Shown here: positions 21,502 to 32,759 of the stretch, one piece after another
Numbering within the stretch: the stretch's first letter is position 1
How the letters are laid out: every line of letters starts with the position of its first letter
Assembly (NCBI GenBank): GCA_002633025.1
Contig: NMRB01000952.1
Location: 169,461 to 233,460, forward strand
Source: Notospermus geniculatus
Lineage: Eukaryota; Nemertea; Pilidiophora; Heteronemertea; Lineidae
Direction of reading: 5' to 3'
Length of the DNA stretch: 64,000 nucleotides
Notes under the pieces: model-generated
Told to the model about the DNA's origin: nothing
The model's input: only the letters and a program-made list of their open reading frames with translations
Database searches by the model: none
Made by a program: the position numbers and the translations under genes

Positions 21502-24500
21502 ATGCAGCATTCCGCCGTGGCGTTACCTGCCCTGTCCTCAGCGGGAATCCCCGTTTATCAAGATGGACAGATAATACAAGCTCAGGTTGTGCAGGTCGTC
21601 AAGTCCGAAGTTCAAACTGGGTAAGGAATATTGTGAGCCTAAATCCGAGACCCCCACACCCACAGCCAGAAACCTGAAGCTAGGCTGTCAGAGTGGTGTA
21701 GTGGAGACATCAGGGCCTGGCACCCCTGAAGTCCTGGGTTCGATTCCCAGTCAGATCTGGTATTCACGAGATAGACAGGCCTTTCCTTTTGAGGTGTGCT
21801 AAAATGTGGCTCGCAAACAATAGAATTTCTATTGTTTGCGAGGCACATGCACATTTTAGCGTGCCTCAAATGGAAAGGCCTGGATAGAGAGGGCAACTCT
21901 CTTGACAGTGTAGCTTTGCCGGGGGCTCCAGATTCCTCCTACAGTACATACAAATGAAATGCGATGGGGAGGTTCAGAAAGCAAAAAGTCTGATTGCTTG
22001 AATAGGAGCTGTCAGCGAGTTGACCACTAGGTGTCACTAGGGCCCAATTCAATGCATCTAGCGGACCCAGTCATTATCGATCGAGCAGCGATCATAATAG
22101 ATTTTCTGTACATTTGGTCCGCTAAGACTGTGCTGCCATCTGTTAGCAATATGCGCGGCTGACTGCTCCTATTGAAGTTTTTTAGCTGCACTAAATGACT
22201 GACGATTAAAAATGTTGTTCAATTTCGTCTTTTTCTCCAGCAATTCCAACCACGTCCCCCAGACAGTCAGCATCACCAGCATCCCGCTCCAGCAAGACCC
22301 AGAACCAGCCGAGATCGACAAAAGAGCCATTTACAAGCACCCGTTGTTCCCCCTGGTGGCGATGCTGTTTGAAAAATGCGAGCAAGCGACGTCAACGCCA
22401 GATTCACCGCCTGCGGATAGTTTCGACGTCGACATTCATGCTTTTGTTCATCAGCAAGAACAGGATGGGAAACCGTTCTTCAGCGATGATCCGGATTTAG
22501 ATAACTTGGTTGGTTTCTGTTTAATTGTCAGGTCTCAGCTCCGGGCACTCTGGTTTCCTCCCGCAGAGATGCTGTGTCCTCAAGACAGTCGTTCATCTCT
22601 GCCATCTGGCATCGCCATAGTGATAACGTACCGGTACCGGTACTGCTTTTATATAGCACTTTTCATTGTTAATACACTCTCAAAGCACTTCACCTGATGT
22701 CTCTTTTTCAGATGGTTAAAGCAATTCAGGTGCTACGAATTCATTTATTGGAACTGGAAAAAGTGACGGAACTTTGTAAGGATTTCTGTAACCGTTACGT
22801 GTCCTGTCTAAAAGGAAAACTTCAAAGTGACAATTTATTACGTGTGGAGGGTGAAGATTTGTCTCCCTCGCCCCCGCAGAACAGTCCCGTGATGCCCTCC
22901 GTACCCCAGACTCCGGCCCAGCCACAGCAGACGGCGGTAACGTCAGTTGGGAACGTTGTGAATGTGATACAACAGAATGTCTCTCAGCCGGCAGCGTCTG
23001 TTGCGACCTTGAATCAAGGTCAGATTGTTTCCGGTGGAACCGTGTATCAGATGGTTCAGACACCACAGGGGATAGTGGCACAGCCGATTCAGGTGGGTAT
23101 GTCTGTCAACCGGCAAGCTTAGGGCTCAATTCCACCAGCATAATTGTGTCGGCGGTAGTGTCAGTGTTTGAGTCGCTTCTATGTCGAGTCCATTGACTGT
23201 TTTCATCATTGAATAATTCATCAAAGAGTTTGACTTTTCCAGATTCAGACCGTCCCACAGATGACCCCCCAAGTGACGACCGCCAGCGTCATTCACGGTA
23301 GTACGCCGCTGTCACAGATAGGTGTCCCCGCTGCACCCACGACGCCTGCGACTCCCACAGGTGCCATGACAGTTGGTAAGTAAAAATTTATTTGAAAACA
23401 GCTCGCTCGAGCTGAAGCTGGGCTCACTGTTCATTGTTATGTAGTTCTGATGTCAAATGTCTCCAAATACCGACAATTACAACACCGCATAAAACAGGAA
23501 ATGCATAAGGTTTGGCTTGTATCATTTCATGAATCGATGATCAGCGCCATCTTTCTTTCGTAGGGAACTTGAGTGCGACCCCTCTTTCGCCGCTCTCGGA
23601 CTGTGAGGACATCGGGCGGAAAGACAAGAATAATAAGAGAGGAGTTTTACCAAAACAAGCGACGCAGGTTATGAAGTCTTGGTTATTTCAACATATTGTG
23701 GTAAGTACACCAGAACACTGAATAGACCGTTTTCAAATTGACGTAAACGACAAAGATCTTCCGCCAAAATCTCAACCACAACCTTGGTCTGAAACTGAAT
23801 GACGTGATGCAGACAACCCCACTACCGTGACGTCTAAGACGTTGCATCAGACTCGACCATTGCTGAATCATGGATGGCTTCACGTCACCTGGTTTCAGAT
23901 CGAGGTTCTGGTTGAGATTTCGGCAGAAGTGCGCAGATCTGCGAATTCGAGAATCGTCTATACAACATCACATATTGAGAGAAGACAAGTACTGGTACAA
24001 TGAATGTAACTATCGGCCTTATCTTTCTCAGCATCCATATCCAACTGAAGATGAGAAACGACAAATCGCCGGGCAGACGAACCTAACTTTATTACAAGTT
24101 AATAACTGGTAAGGAGTCACCTTTGTTCTCCGCCATTTTGTTCTGCGGCATTCTGGGATATTTCCTGAAGTAATTAGCTCAGAGGGTTACACATTTGGGC
24201 CAGAAAGAGTTGGCATGAATCATGGCACCAGAGCTAACAGGAATACATCGGTGTGAACTGGGGGAAGTACCACACTAGTTATTCAAAAGACTGAATTGTC
24301 TGTTGTTGGAGAAAGGATGTAGCTCTTTCTAATGTCGAGTTTGTCTCTGCAGGTTCATCAACGCCCGGCGACGAATACTGCAACCGATGTTGGATGCAAG
24401 TAATCCAGACCAAACCAAAGTGAAGAAAAATAAACCACAGAACCGGCCGGTGCAGCGGTTTTGGCCGGAAAGTATCGCCAATATTCAACCCAAGCCGACA

Positions 24501-25088
24501 CCCGGTCAACAGGGTACGCCGAAAGAGGGACAGATTCACCCGACACAAATTTTACCACTGACGCAGGGTCAACAGATCATATTGCCAGCATCTGCAAGTG
24601 AGTAACGAGGGCCAGAATTGGGCTGCAGAGCCCTGAACTTTGGAGGGGGATAATTTACCCCTTCGTCGATATGCATTATCTGCAAGTGAGTTACTAGGGC
24701 CAGGCTCTGGGCTGCAGAGCTCTGAACTTTGGGGGGGGGGGAGGTAGGGGGTACCACTTCAGTATGTGCAGGGCTGATGAATGGGCAAAAAGTTCAGAAT
24801 TTCTGGTGAAGTGTTGGACTTTGGGAATTTGACGGGCTTGTAATGAGTGTTTTTTCAATTTCAGTTGTAAATGTAACTGCTGATGGGCAAATTCTGAACA
24901 CAACGTCAGCGACGGTCAACGTGCAGCAGCTCCAGGGTAGTAATCTCTCACCGATGTTAGGACAAGTTCAACAGACGACAGAATCTCCGGCTTTAATTAT
25001 CCAAAACAATGAGGACTCTTTGAATAATTCCGACAACGGTGACGTCGGGTTGGTCCTGGATAACAGTGGAAGTTCAGATCTGGAATAA
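21502..25088 (+). CDS. PKNOX1: PKNOX/PREP TALE homeobox transcription factor
   Basis: PREP proteins bind DNA with PBX through a conserved N-terminal region and a TALE homeodomain. Eight coding exons: 21502-21620, 22241-22508, 22712-23092, 23243-23375, 23564-23700, 24032-24108, 24353-24597 and 24865-25088; phases all agree, giving 527 residues (human PKNOX1 436). The PBX-binding region has two blocks, around [20 protein letters not shown] and [18 protein letters not shown]. The homeodomain spans about residues 322-384, with the three-residue loop PYP in HPYPTEDEK and helix 3 NNWFINARRR, Ile at position 50 as in PREP and [14 protein letters not shown] after it is a PREP signature. The middle is Gln/Thr/Val-rich and longer than in vertebrates. 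The start is the only ATG of its exon open to the splice. Vertebrates have PKNOX1 and PKNOX2; a single ancestral gene is likely here. Confidence 0.95.
21688..21935 (+). mobile_element. tRNA-headed SINE in PKNOX intron 1
   Basis: Head: GGCTGTCAGAGTGGTGTAGTGG (A-box region) and GGGTTCGATTCCC (B-box). The body contains GAGAGGGCAACTCTC and a word like CTCCAGATTCCTCCTAC, shared with the copies at 44579, 50868, 55553 and, reversed, 58565. An inner hairpin (about 21795-21870) interrupts it. Confidence 0.75.
23722..23962. repeat. fold-back element, family A, in a PKNOX intron
   Basis: About 240 bases with inverted arms: ends ATAGACCGTTTTCAAATTG and GAATTCGAGAATCGTCTAT. The internal words CTTCCGCCAAAATCTCAACC and GGTTGAGATTTCGGCAGAAG face each other. 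It sits in the intron that splits the homeodomain. Confidence 0.88.
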
Positions 25089-25311
25089 AACGCCTTCGTT
25101 TTGTAGATCTTATTCTTGTACACTTCATTTCCGAGTCAAAATTCACGTTTATAGGAATCAGTTTCTTGTTCGGTGGATAGGGGGCATTTTCATTTCAAAT
25201 TGGACAATGCATCAATGTAAAAAGTCATATCTACTTTCTATACGAACGTCGTGACCTATTCCTACATGGTGCCATAAAATAGCAGTCAGACAACTTTTCA
25301 CAAAAAGACAA

Positions 25312-25538
25312 TTAGACCATTCTCGAATTTGCAGATCTGTGCATTTCCGCCAAAATCTCAACCAGAACCTCGATCTGAAACCAGCTGATGTGACGCCATC
25401 CAAGATTCAGCAATGGTCGAGTCTGACGCAGTGTCTTCGACGTCACTGTCATGGGGTTGTCTGCGTCACGTCATTCTGTTTCAGATCGAGGTTGTGGTTG
25501 AGATCTTGTTTACGTCAATTTGAGAACTGTCTATCTGA
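25312..25538. repeat. fold-back element, family A, after PKNOX
   Basis: Same family as 23722: ATTTGCAGATCTGTGCATTT, CTCGATCTGAAACCAG, CAGCAATGGTCGAGTCTGAC, then the mirrored arm. Begins about 220 bases after the PKNOX stop codon. The rest of 25089-27027 is non-coding and holds the 3' ends of two convergent genes. Confidence 0.88.
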
Positions 25539-27027
25539 TTAGACGAGTGTTATTTTGTAGGCCTGCGTTCTCTCCTTTGGGGAAATTTTCTGTACTTGGC
25601 TGTCTCATCAGAGACAGCTTCAATGATACAAATATTACTGATGATCTTTAGATAAGTATCAAATTAATTTAGTAATGATTAATTACATAATTAATGCCAG
25701 CTACTAGACTTGTCGCGTGTTAGAAATCATTGATGTAAATGACGACAATTTTGAAACATTTTATAGATTTTATATAAATTTGACTGTCTTGTTCACTTTG
25801 TTTCTTTACACTTGGATTCTGTTCACGTGGACTCGATCAGCACTGAAGCGGCGTGGTCCTCGCCACTAGACGTGAATTCATCAATGACTGTATCAAAATG
25901 AGACCAAGGACTCAGGACGACTACAAAATTTTTCTTACAATACTTTGTTTAATCATGCACCTGGTAAAGTTACGGAATTTAAGATAATGGATACATTCAA
26001 GTCAATCTTGTGGACGGAATGGGGAACACGCATAACTTTATCCCGACAGTTGGGTATACAATACCAGTACAACTATTCTGAGATTACATAATCGATCCAA
26101 CTTCATCTCATTTCATGACTGATACAATAAATAAACTTAAAGGGTTAAATTGGCAAAAACTTGAAAAATCACTTCTCGTGATCATTGGTTGAAATATGAC
26201 TAAAATTTTGGAGAAATTTTCACCTGAGATGAAATCAAACAAAAGACTACTGGTCCCCTGTCGCTCGAGGATGGGACGGAAACCAGTCCAATCAAACAAC
26301 AAACATTTTGTAAATATACGGACGGTGCACGATATGTGTTCAATATACATATTTACAATGTGAAATATACATAAAAAGATATTCTACTAATAAATAAAAC
26401 CCCCAGAAATTGACAAGGTCTTGACAGACTGTGATATAAGTTTTTTCCTTATCGAGAACAGCAGAGGTTTCAAAGGAGAAGACTTCTGCGTTTACCACCA
26501 ACTTACACGTGAAGCAAAATGCTAGAGATAATGTGAGAGTGAAAGTCTCCAATCACCAGATGCAACCATCCTCAGGTAATCAGTGGTGCCGACTCCTAGC
26601 TCTCGCTCCAGTTCCTACATCACCTCACGCAATGCTGACCATCGGGAGCGAGCGCTAGAAAAAACTGGTTCCCTTGTAACGCCCAGCTTCAGCATGAGCA
26701 GTATGTTAGCAGGAAACCCATCCAAAAATCTCCAGTCATTTACGGTCGTACCCTTCCCTTTATGAAACAAGTGCAAGAGTGGTTGTGAAGACTCCCTGGT
26801 GTGAGGAGGCAAGGAACCAGTTTAGCACTAGAGTCGTAGAGAACCACTGATTACCTCATGATGATTGCCACCAGAGGGCCACCTGATTTAAAACCTGAGG
26901 GCTCAAACCAAATTCAGTTTTGCACATTCTTTGCATTTGTGTAGACATCAACTCTCGGTGTAAAATCTGTGATATCGCACAAAATGTTTGATACAAATAT
27001 TAGTTTTCGGACAAATATTTGATACAG

Positions 27028-30000
27028 TTAATACGCTTTGAAATGATGACAATCTGGATAAGAAACACCAATTCCGTCTTCCATACCCTCTGCCGGTGGA
27101 GGGGTGTTTAATTTTGGGGAGGGGTAACGAGGTATGGGGGAAGACGCCTTGTTTTCTGTCTCACACGCCGTCACCTGCTCGAGGGTCGGAGTACGGATGG
27201 CTTCGGGAGACGGCTGAGGTATCGGGCTGAGCGGCCTTTCTTGTGGAGTTCCAGCACCCGAGAGTGCTTCTTTCATGCCTGCCATTTCAGACTGGAAAGA
27301 ACGGAAGAATGTTGAGGAAAATGTAACAAATAAAGTCGAAAGGAAGGCCCTACGATAACTCAACTTAAACTGAAGGGATGCAATCGGTAGAATCAGAGCC
27401 ATTACACCTGGTACTTGCCATACACACAGTTTAATTTGTAGTTCTGTTGTTGTTAGTCAGTCGAAATTGTGTAATTGTGGTCCATGACAGCAAAATGAGT
27501 CGGAATGCAGAGAGAAGACCCAAGGTGACAAACGGTTTGTTAATTTCAGGATCGTCTGCCCATTGTGAAATTTGACCCATTTGTGTAATTGTTCTCTGGT
27601 GTCATCTTGCGTCTTCTTTCCGGCGCATTCTGACTCATTTTGCTGTCACGGGTTATAATTACTGTCGCACATGGAGCACAAACCAAGTTATAGAGAGTTT
27701 GCATCATACCACAGACAAAAGAGTCAACTCACTCTGATAGTCAGGTTACACAATTAGTTAGTTCATGTACAGTCCACTCTCGTTATACCGCCCCTCGATA
27801 TACCGCCACAGACAATTGACTTCCTCGGTCGAAGGCATTTCAACATTGCCAACAACAATACCCTCGCTATACTGCCACTGGCGGTATAATGAGAGTGGAC
27901 TGTAGTTCAAAAGCTAGAGAGAACACACCAAGTCAGCATCGTTAGCTCCATGTTGGAAGGGAGTTTTAGTCAGGGGATGATATTCTGGGTCAAGATATGC
28001 AAAGGAATGTAAACCTAGACATGAAAGTTAGAGGATTTGAAGCGTAAGGACTCGGAGACAAGTTGGCACTTCACCATCAGAACAGGTAATACACGGTCAA
28101 AAGTTATAACAGACACACAAGGCAACACAACTGCTTACACTTCACGCCACTGCTTCAACGTTCTGTCCTACACCAGGCAACTTCTCAAACAACTATAGAG
28201 ACATCAAAATCACGGAAGCTAATCAAGGACTGAACGATATGTAGTGCTAATTAACTCATCAACACATTATAATAAGAAGGAAAACTAAGATCGTGAAACC
28301 TTTTCGTGGGCCTTTTTTGTCTCAATTATGAACTTCGCTGCAATAATACAATGTTAGAAGCTGAAGCAAACTTTGAGCAAAGCAATTAAAGGAAATGAAG
28401 AACAGAAATCAGACGTTGATTTTGATGCAGAAAATAAGGTCTTTATTTGGGGAAATAGTGAAACTGAGCTTGATTTGTGAGGAGAAAAGCTATGAAAGCC
28501 AGGCTAGTCATCTTTGGAACAATCTTCACAAACGCAACCTTCTAAAACACAATTTACCTCAGATGCTTTTCTCGACAGGTCAATTTTGTGATTGACAGGT
28601 GTCTTGACCTGCGGGAGGTCGTCGCCGTCCTGGACCATCTGTTTGTATTTGTTGACAGCGCTGAGGTTTCTGGCAGTGGGATTGCTGACATTGTTTCCTG
28701 GAAAAGGATAGGAAATTGTGGAGTCGTTGTCTTTTACACATGACGAGAGCTTCCTGAAGTCTTGATCTCACCCATACAGGCACCAAAAGGGCATATCCAA
28801 CTCCTTTTAACTCATGGGTACGTTTCACACCAGCAATTCGCTGGGCCTACCGTAATCGGTCAACGCAAGTCAGCGGTCTGGCACCAGTTCAACATGACAG
28901 AACACGGCCTCACTCCCGGATTCTACTGTGAGAGATGTCCCTCCCCACCCCAGACGCAGACAACTGGAAGAGACACCACAAGATCAAATCCTTGACTGTA
29001 CGCTCACCTATCACATGACATTTCTGGTCCCACGTCCCTACGAACGTCCCCCACGGATTCTCCATGGACCTCGGGACACCAGGCTTCAGGTAGCCCCGGT
29101 CATCAGCGATGATCTGAGTGAATCCATCCTGAGATCGTGGCCGCTGAAACAAATTGAGTATTCAATCATGAGTCATGATGAACTGAGTATTCAATGAGTG
29201 CACACTGGAGATCAGCAAACTGTGCTGGTGACAACGGTGGAACTTAAACACCTTTACCGGGGCTCAAAACTCACTTCAACCATCACGGCAATTGCCTCTA
29301 GTCTGCAGTTCGAATTAAACAATGGAAATGGCCACAGAAGAGCCCATCTTTGGCGGCCATTTTCTGACAAATGACCACCGAATGACTTAGGGGAATTTTG
29401 AGCCCTGTCTACCAATGGCGTCTCCCTCGAACAGAACTCAAACTGCCACCTGCAGCTCACTCGACTGCTCAAAACAGGGCCAACTCTTATTACACTCGCA
29501 CGCAGTTGAAGCTTGTAGACTGGTGCCTGTCTCTGCCTAAGCACCATGTGGAGAGATGACAGGGACAGGAACAAGTCTAAATCTTACAGAGTATGATGTG
29601 AAAATTCAGCATGCGGAAAATGTGTGTTTCAAAACTTGAGCTATGATTGCAGCAAGGAATGAAGGATGGTTAAGTCAAATAAGATGAAGAGGTAAAAGTT
29701 AAGCATGCAAAATAAATGAAGAAAACCAAATCAATAGTTTTGTCAGGGATCTGGAGGTCAAATGAGACTATATTTTAAGTTTGCCACAGTTTGTCTCGAT
29801 TCTCCACCTTTTTTTCTTTAAGTTGAAGTCACATGTGCAGTTAGTAGGGGAAATTGAAACTAGTGTTATGGGATTCTAAACGGAAACACTTCAAGCCTAA
29901 AACATGAGAAATGTTTTACCTCAGCATCAACATCAGGGAGATGTTTATATTTTGGATTTACGGGCTGAATAGTAAAAATGATTGATGATAAATGGAGGTG

Positions 30001-30835
30001 ATCATGATTCATGATGATAAGACAAAGAAACATATTAATTCAGGATGACTGGTTTTACCTTTCCATACCATGATTTGTTGGGTAAATCACTCAAATTATC
30101 TCCTAATTCTACAACATCTACATGATTCTATACAATATTTCCGTTTCCCCACCAACCCCAAACTCCTGAAACTTCTGGTCTCATTTCCAGGCCAGGTCCA
30201 AGACTATGCACATGTGGAGGTAAAGACGTGGACTACTGACGAGACTCCCACAAGAGGGGGAAAGGAAATACGTACTGCTCTATGGACTTTTGGAACTTCC
30301 CAGTTCTGAAGTCGTTTCGGATGGAACGCCTTCTCGTACTGAAAATGAAATTGACAACAAGGTAGTGAAGAGCAAAAGTGAAATAAAAACTGGTTGCTCA
30401 CAACACAACGTCAATGACAAGACAAACGTGAAGTGACAAACTCTCGATCTCGTCATCGTCGTGCATTGCAGCTGCGGTGAGTCTGAGTGAGTGCGTGCAG
30501 CAGATAGGGCCTACCGGGTCCGTAGGTAGGCCTAGGAGTAGGAGCGAGGAATACTAGCATAAGCCAGGTCTATAGCTATAGGCTCATCCTCATTGTCCTG
30601 ACTTTGGGAGTCAGCAAATGCGTGAAATGGGGCCAACATTGCAGCAGCAACAGCTGGGCTGCCATGTCCCCCATGGCCATGAATGATGCATGCATTGGCC
30701 TGTGCATCGTGCGCGTACACGCAGTGTGGCAGTGCAGTCTCCAGACCGTGACGTGAGCTGGTGAGTGAGGAGCTCAGCGATTCAACATCAAAATCTCATA
30801 TTTCTCACCTGATTTGCGCTAAAATGGAGCGACAT
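27028..30835 (-). CDS. CFAP126: CFAP126 / Flattop, ciliary protein
   Basis: Flattop acts at basal bodies in planar positioning of cilia in vertebrates and is also a ciliary microtubule-associated protein. Five minus-strand exons: 30809-30835, 30276-30338, 29008-29143, 28558-28697 and 27028-27291. All phases agree, giving 209 residues (human 177). The first exon has only nine codons (MSLHFSANQ) and joins to YEKAFHPKRLQNW, matching the human start ...ANQYEHAFSPKYLQNW. The core IIADDRGYLKPGVPRS and NPWGTFVGTWD matches IADDRGHLLPSVPRS and NPWGTFMGTWE. The last exon is Pro/Ser-rich and poorly conserved, as in other species. It lies in tandem with CEP164, 1.9 kb downstream of that gene's stop, and is convergent with PKNOX. 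Confidence 0.94.
27772..27904. repeat. fold-back element in CFAP126 intron
   Basis: Starts AGTCCACTCTCGTTATACCGCC and ends GCGGTATAATGAGAGTGGACT, complementary over about 20 bases. The interior also contains GATATACCGCCAC and CTCGCTATACTGCCACTG. Confidence 0.88.
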
Positions 30836-32013
30836 TTCGATAGATATGAATCTAACGAATCAAATATTGTATACTTGGTATCAAATAATTCAATCAAATT
30901 GTCTTCTACTGGCGTTTTATTGGAAAGAATTTTCTCTCTCCGCTTGTTTTTCAAGACCGGAAGTTGATGTGGTATCCTAGGAACCTCGTCTCCAGGTGAC
31001 GCAGTGAATGACCTGGCGACGAGGTTTGACCTAGACTGGTTTCTCGTCCTCATAACGCCCCGCGGATACGAGTACAGCAGAGCGTTGCGGGAGGCAGGAG
31101 ACCAGGTGAGGTAACTCGCTGGCGGGAAATTCAAATATCGTAATGAGTAGGGCTGACCCTGCCATTCTAATGGCCCTTGAGGCAGTTACATGTACATCTC
31201 TTTGTTTTTTTTTGGGGGGGGGGGGAAACTGTCGATGAATCTTCAGTGAAACCAAAGCTTTGCAGTGAAACACAGAGATGAGACAAACGTTTGATAGACA
31301 ATCGAGAGATAAAAGTAAATATAAGAAGAAACACGCTATGAAAATAGATGGACGTTTTATTTTCTTCACAAAAGGGGTCGCGATTAAAAAGATTTCTCTC
31401 TGAAAATGTTTTTTTTCGGTACCGGGTACAAAAAACAGTGTCATTGAAGTACGGGACATTTACAGCACAATAATTTCCCACCCAACACCATCTGCCCTTG
31501 GCCTTTGTTCTGTGATCATATCTACAGTATGAACAATGTAGGCCTATATACTGTGCGGGAATGGTGTGATCAGATCACAGAGTCAGAGCCATCGTGGACG
31601 GATATGATATAAACGTGGGGAGAATTCTAGAGGCGCTCTCCAAGTTTGGGCGACAAATTATTGGAAATCATCAAGTTACACAAATATTTTTCGGTGGTCG
31701 CCTGAAAGAAGGCAATTTAAGTACATGTACTTTGTTGATATGTTACAAATAAATATACATCTTGGATACAAAGGAAGCAATCTTGAACCAATACAACACG
31801 GTCCAACATAGCAACATCAACAGACACACATTACTTGTGTCGCTGATGTATCACCCATGTCTGGGCGCTTAATCTGTTCAAGAGAGCAAATAAGTTAAAA
31901 CTTTGTAAAGAAATGCATTAACTAATTAAATACATGATACCTACAGTCCTCAAATCAACTCAAACTATTTTACATCTACTAGAGCCATATATTAATAATA
32001 CTAAGTACACTAA

Positions 32014-32067
32014 GGGTCGTATTCATAAAGCGGTTCTATCGATAGAACCGCTTTATGAATACGACCC
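32014..32067. repeat. perfect 54-bp palindrome, fold-back family B
   Basis: 27 bases, GGGTCGTATTCATAAAGCGG followed by TTCTATC, immediately followed by their exact reverse complement with no loop. It is the shortest form of the element at 5016-5142. Confidence 0.96.
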
Positions 32068-32370
32068 TATAGGTCTAAAGGCCAGTTTCCACTCCAGTGA
32101 TTTCCGCATCACTCAGCATAAACCATGTGATGGCGGAAAAACACTGCAATGGAAATGGGCCTTTACAGAATTTACCTTTCTCTATTCTGGTGAAATCTGC
32201 TGAATCTTTCTGGAAGAACAGCTGGTTGGAAAACATACCACTTTGTTGGATGCTTGTTAGAAAGTAACTGAATTCAAGTTCATTAAATGGAAATGTTTAC
32301 ACAGGCCCAAATATGATGCTGCCAGGCTGCTCAGAAATGACAGCAATTTCAGCAGCAAAGTGAGAGCATT

Positions 32371-32472
32371 CTCCCACAGCAGGGGTTTTTACCTCGCTCC
32401 TCTTCATCCATTCACACTTTGTGTGTGAGTGTATGAAGAGGAACGAGACCAAATCCCTGCTGTGGGAGAATT
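32371..32472. repeat. fold-back element, family C
   Basis: Left arm TTCTCCCACAGCAGGG then ACCTCGCTCCTCTTCAT; right arm ATGAAGAGGAACGAG then CCCTGCTGTGGGAGAA. Related to 11381 and 18068. Confidence 0.92.
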
Positions 32473-32759
32473 GAGGATGCTTCCTTGATCATCTCTCCAA
32501 AGACCTAATATTGTCTGACGCGTAATGCATTATTCTCATCCAGTTCTAAACGCACGCCACCTTTTGGTGGTTTTTGCATAGCAGTGTTTTGTTGAGCAAG
32601 ATCTGCTGACGCTGGGGCAGAGTTTCTGAAGGCCGAGTTAAGGATGAAACACAATTATGAAGTTGGCTAGAATTCAGCCAGTCAGTCTCGGGTTCAGGCT
32701 GAATAATCATCCTAAACATGACAAATTATGACGCATGGCGCACAACGAATCCTAGAGTC

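Larger units (their letters stand above)
30836..32759. other. intergenic DNA between CFAP126 and CEP164
   Basis: No exon supported. It holds an inverted pair around GAACCTCGTC / GACGAGGTTTG (30974-31026), just upstream of the CFAP126 start, and a poly-T/G run (31201-31225). A minus-strand AATAAA (31361-31356) could end CEP164 transcripts, about 1.4 kb past its stop, but it is weakly supported. Two fold-back elements are listed separately. Confidence 0.5.

Noticed and set aside
26615-26812. Minus-strand frame in the PKNOX/CFAP126 interval
   Set aside because: No acceptor or donor in phase with CFAP126, whose stop codon is already at 27028. No motif seen.
30974-31026. RFX X-box in front of CFAP126 (GTATCCTAGGAAC)
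   Set aside because: Two core positions differ from the consensus, and the site lies inside an inverted repeat.
32014-32067. Palindrome as a transcription terminator
   Set aside because: Rho-independent hairpins do not end RNA polymerase II genes, and it belongs to a dispersed repeat family.
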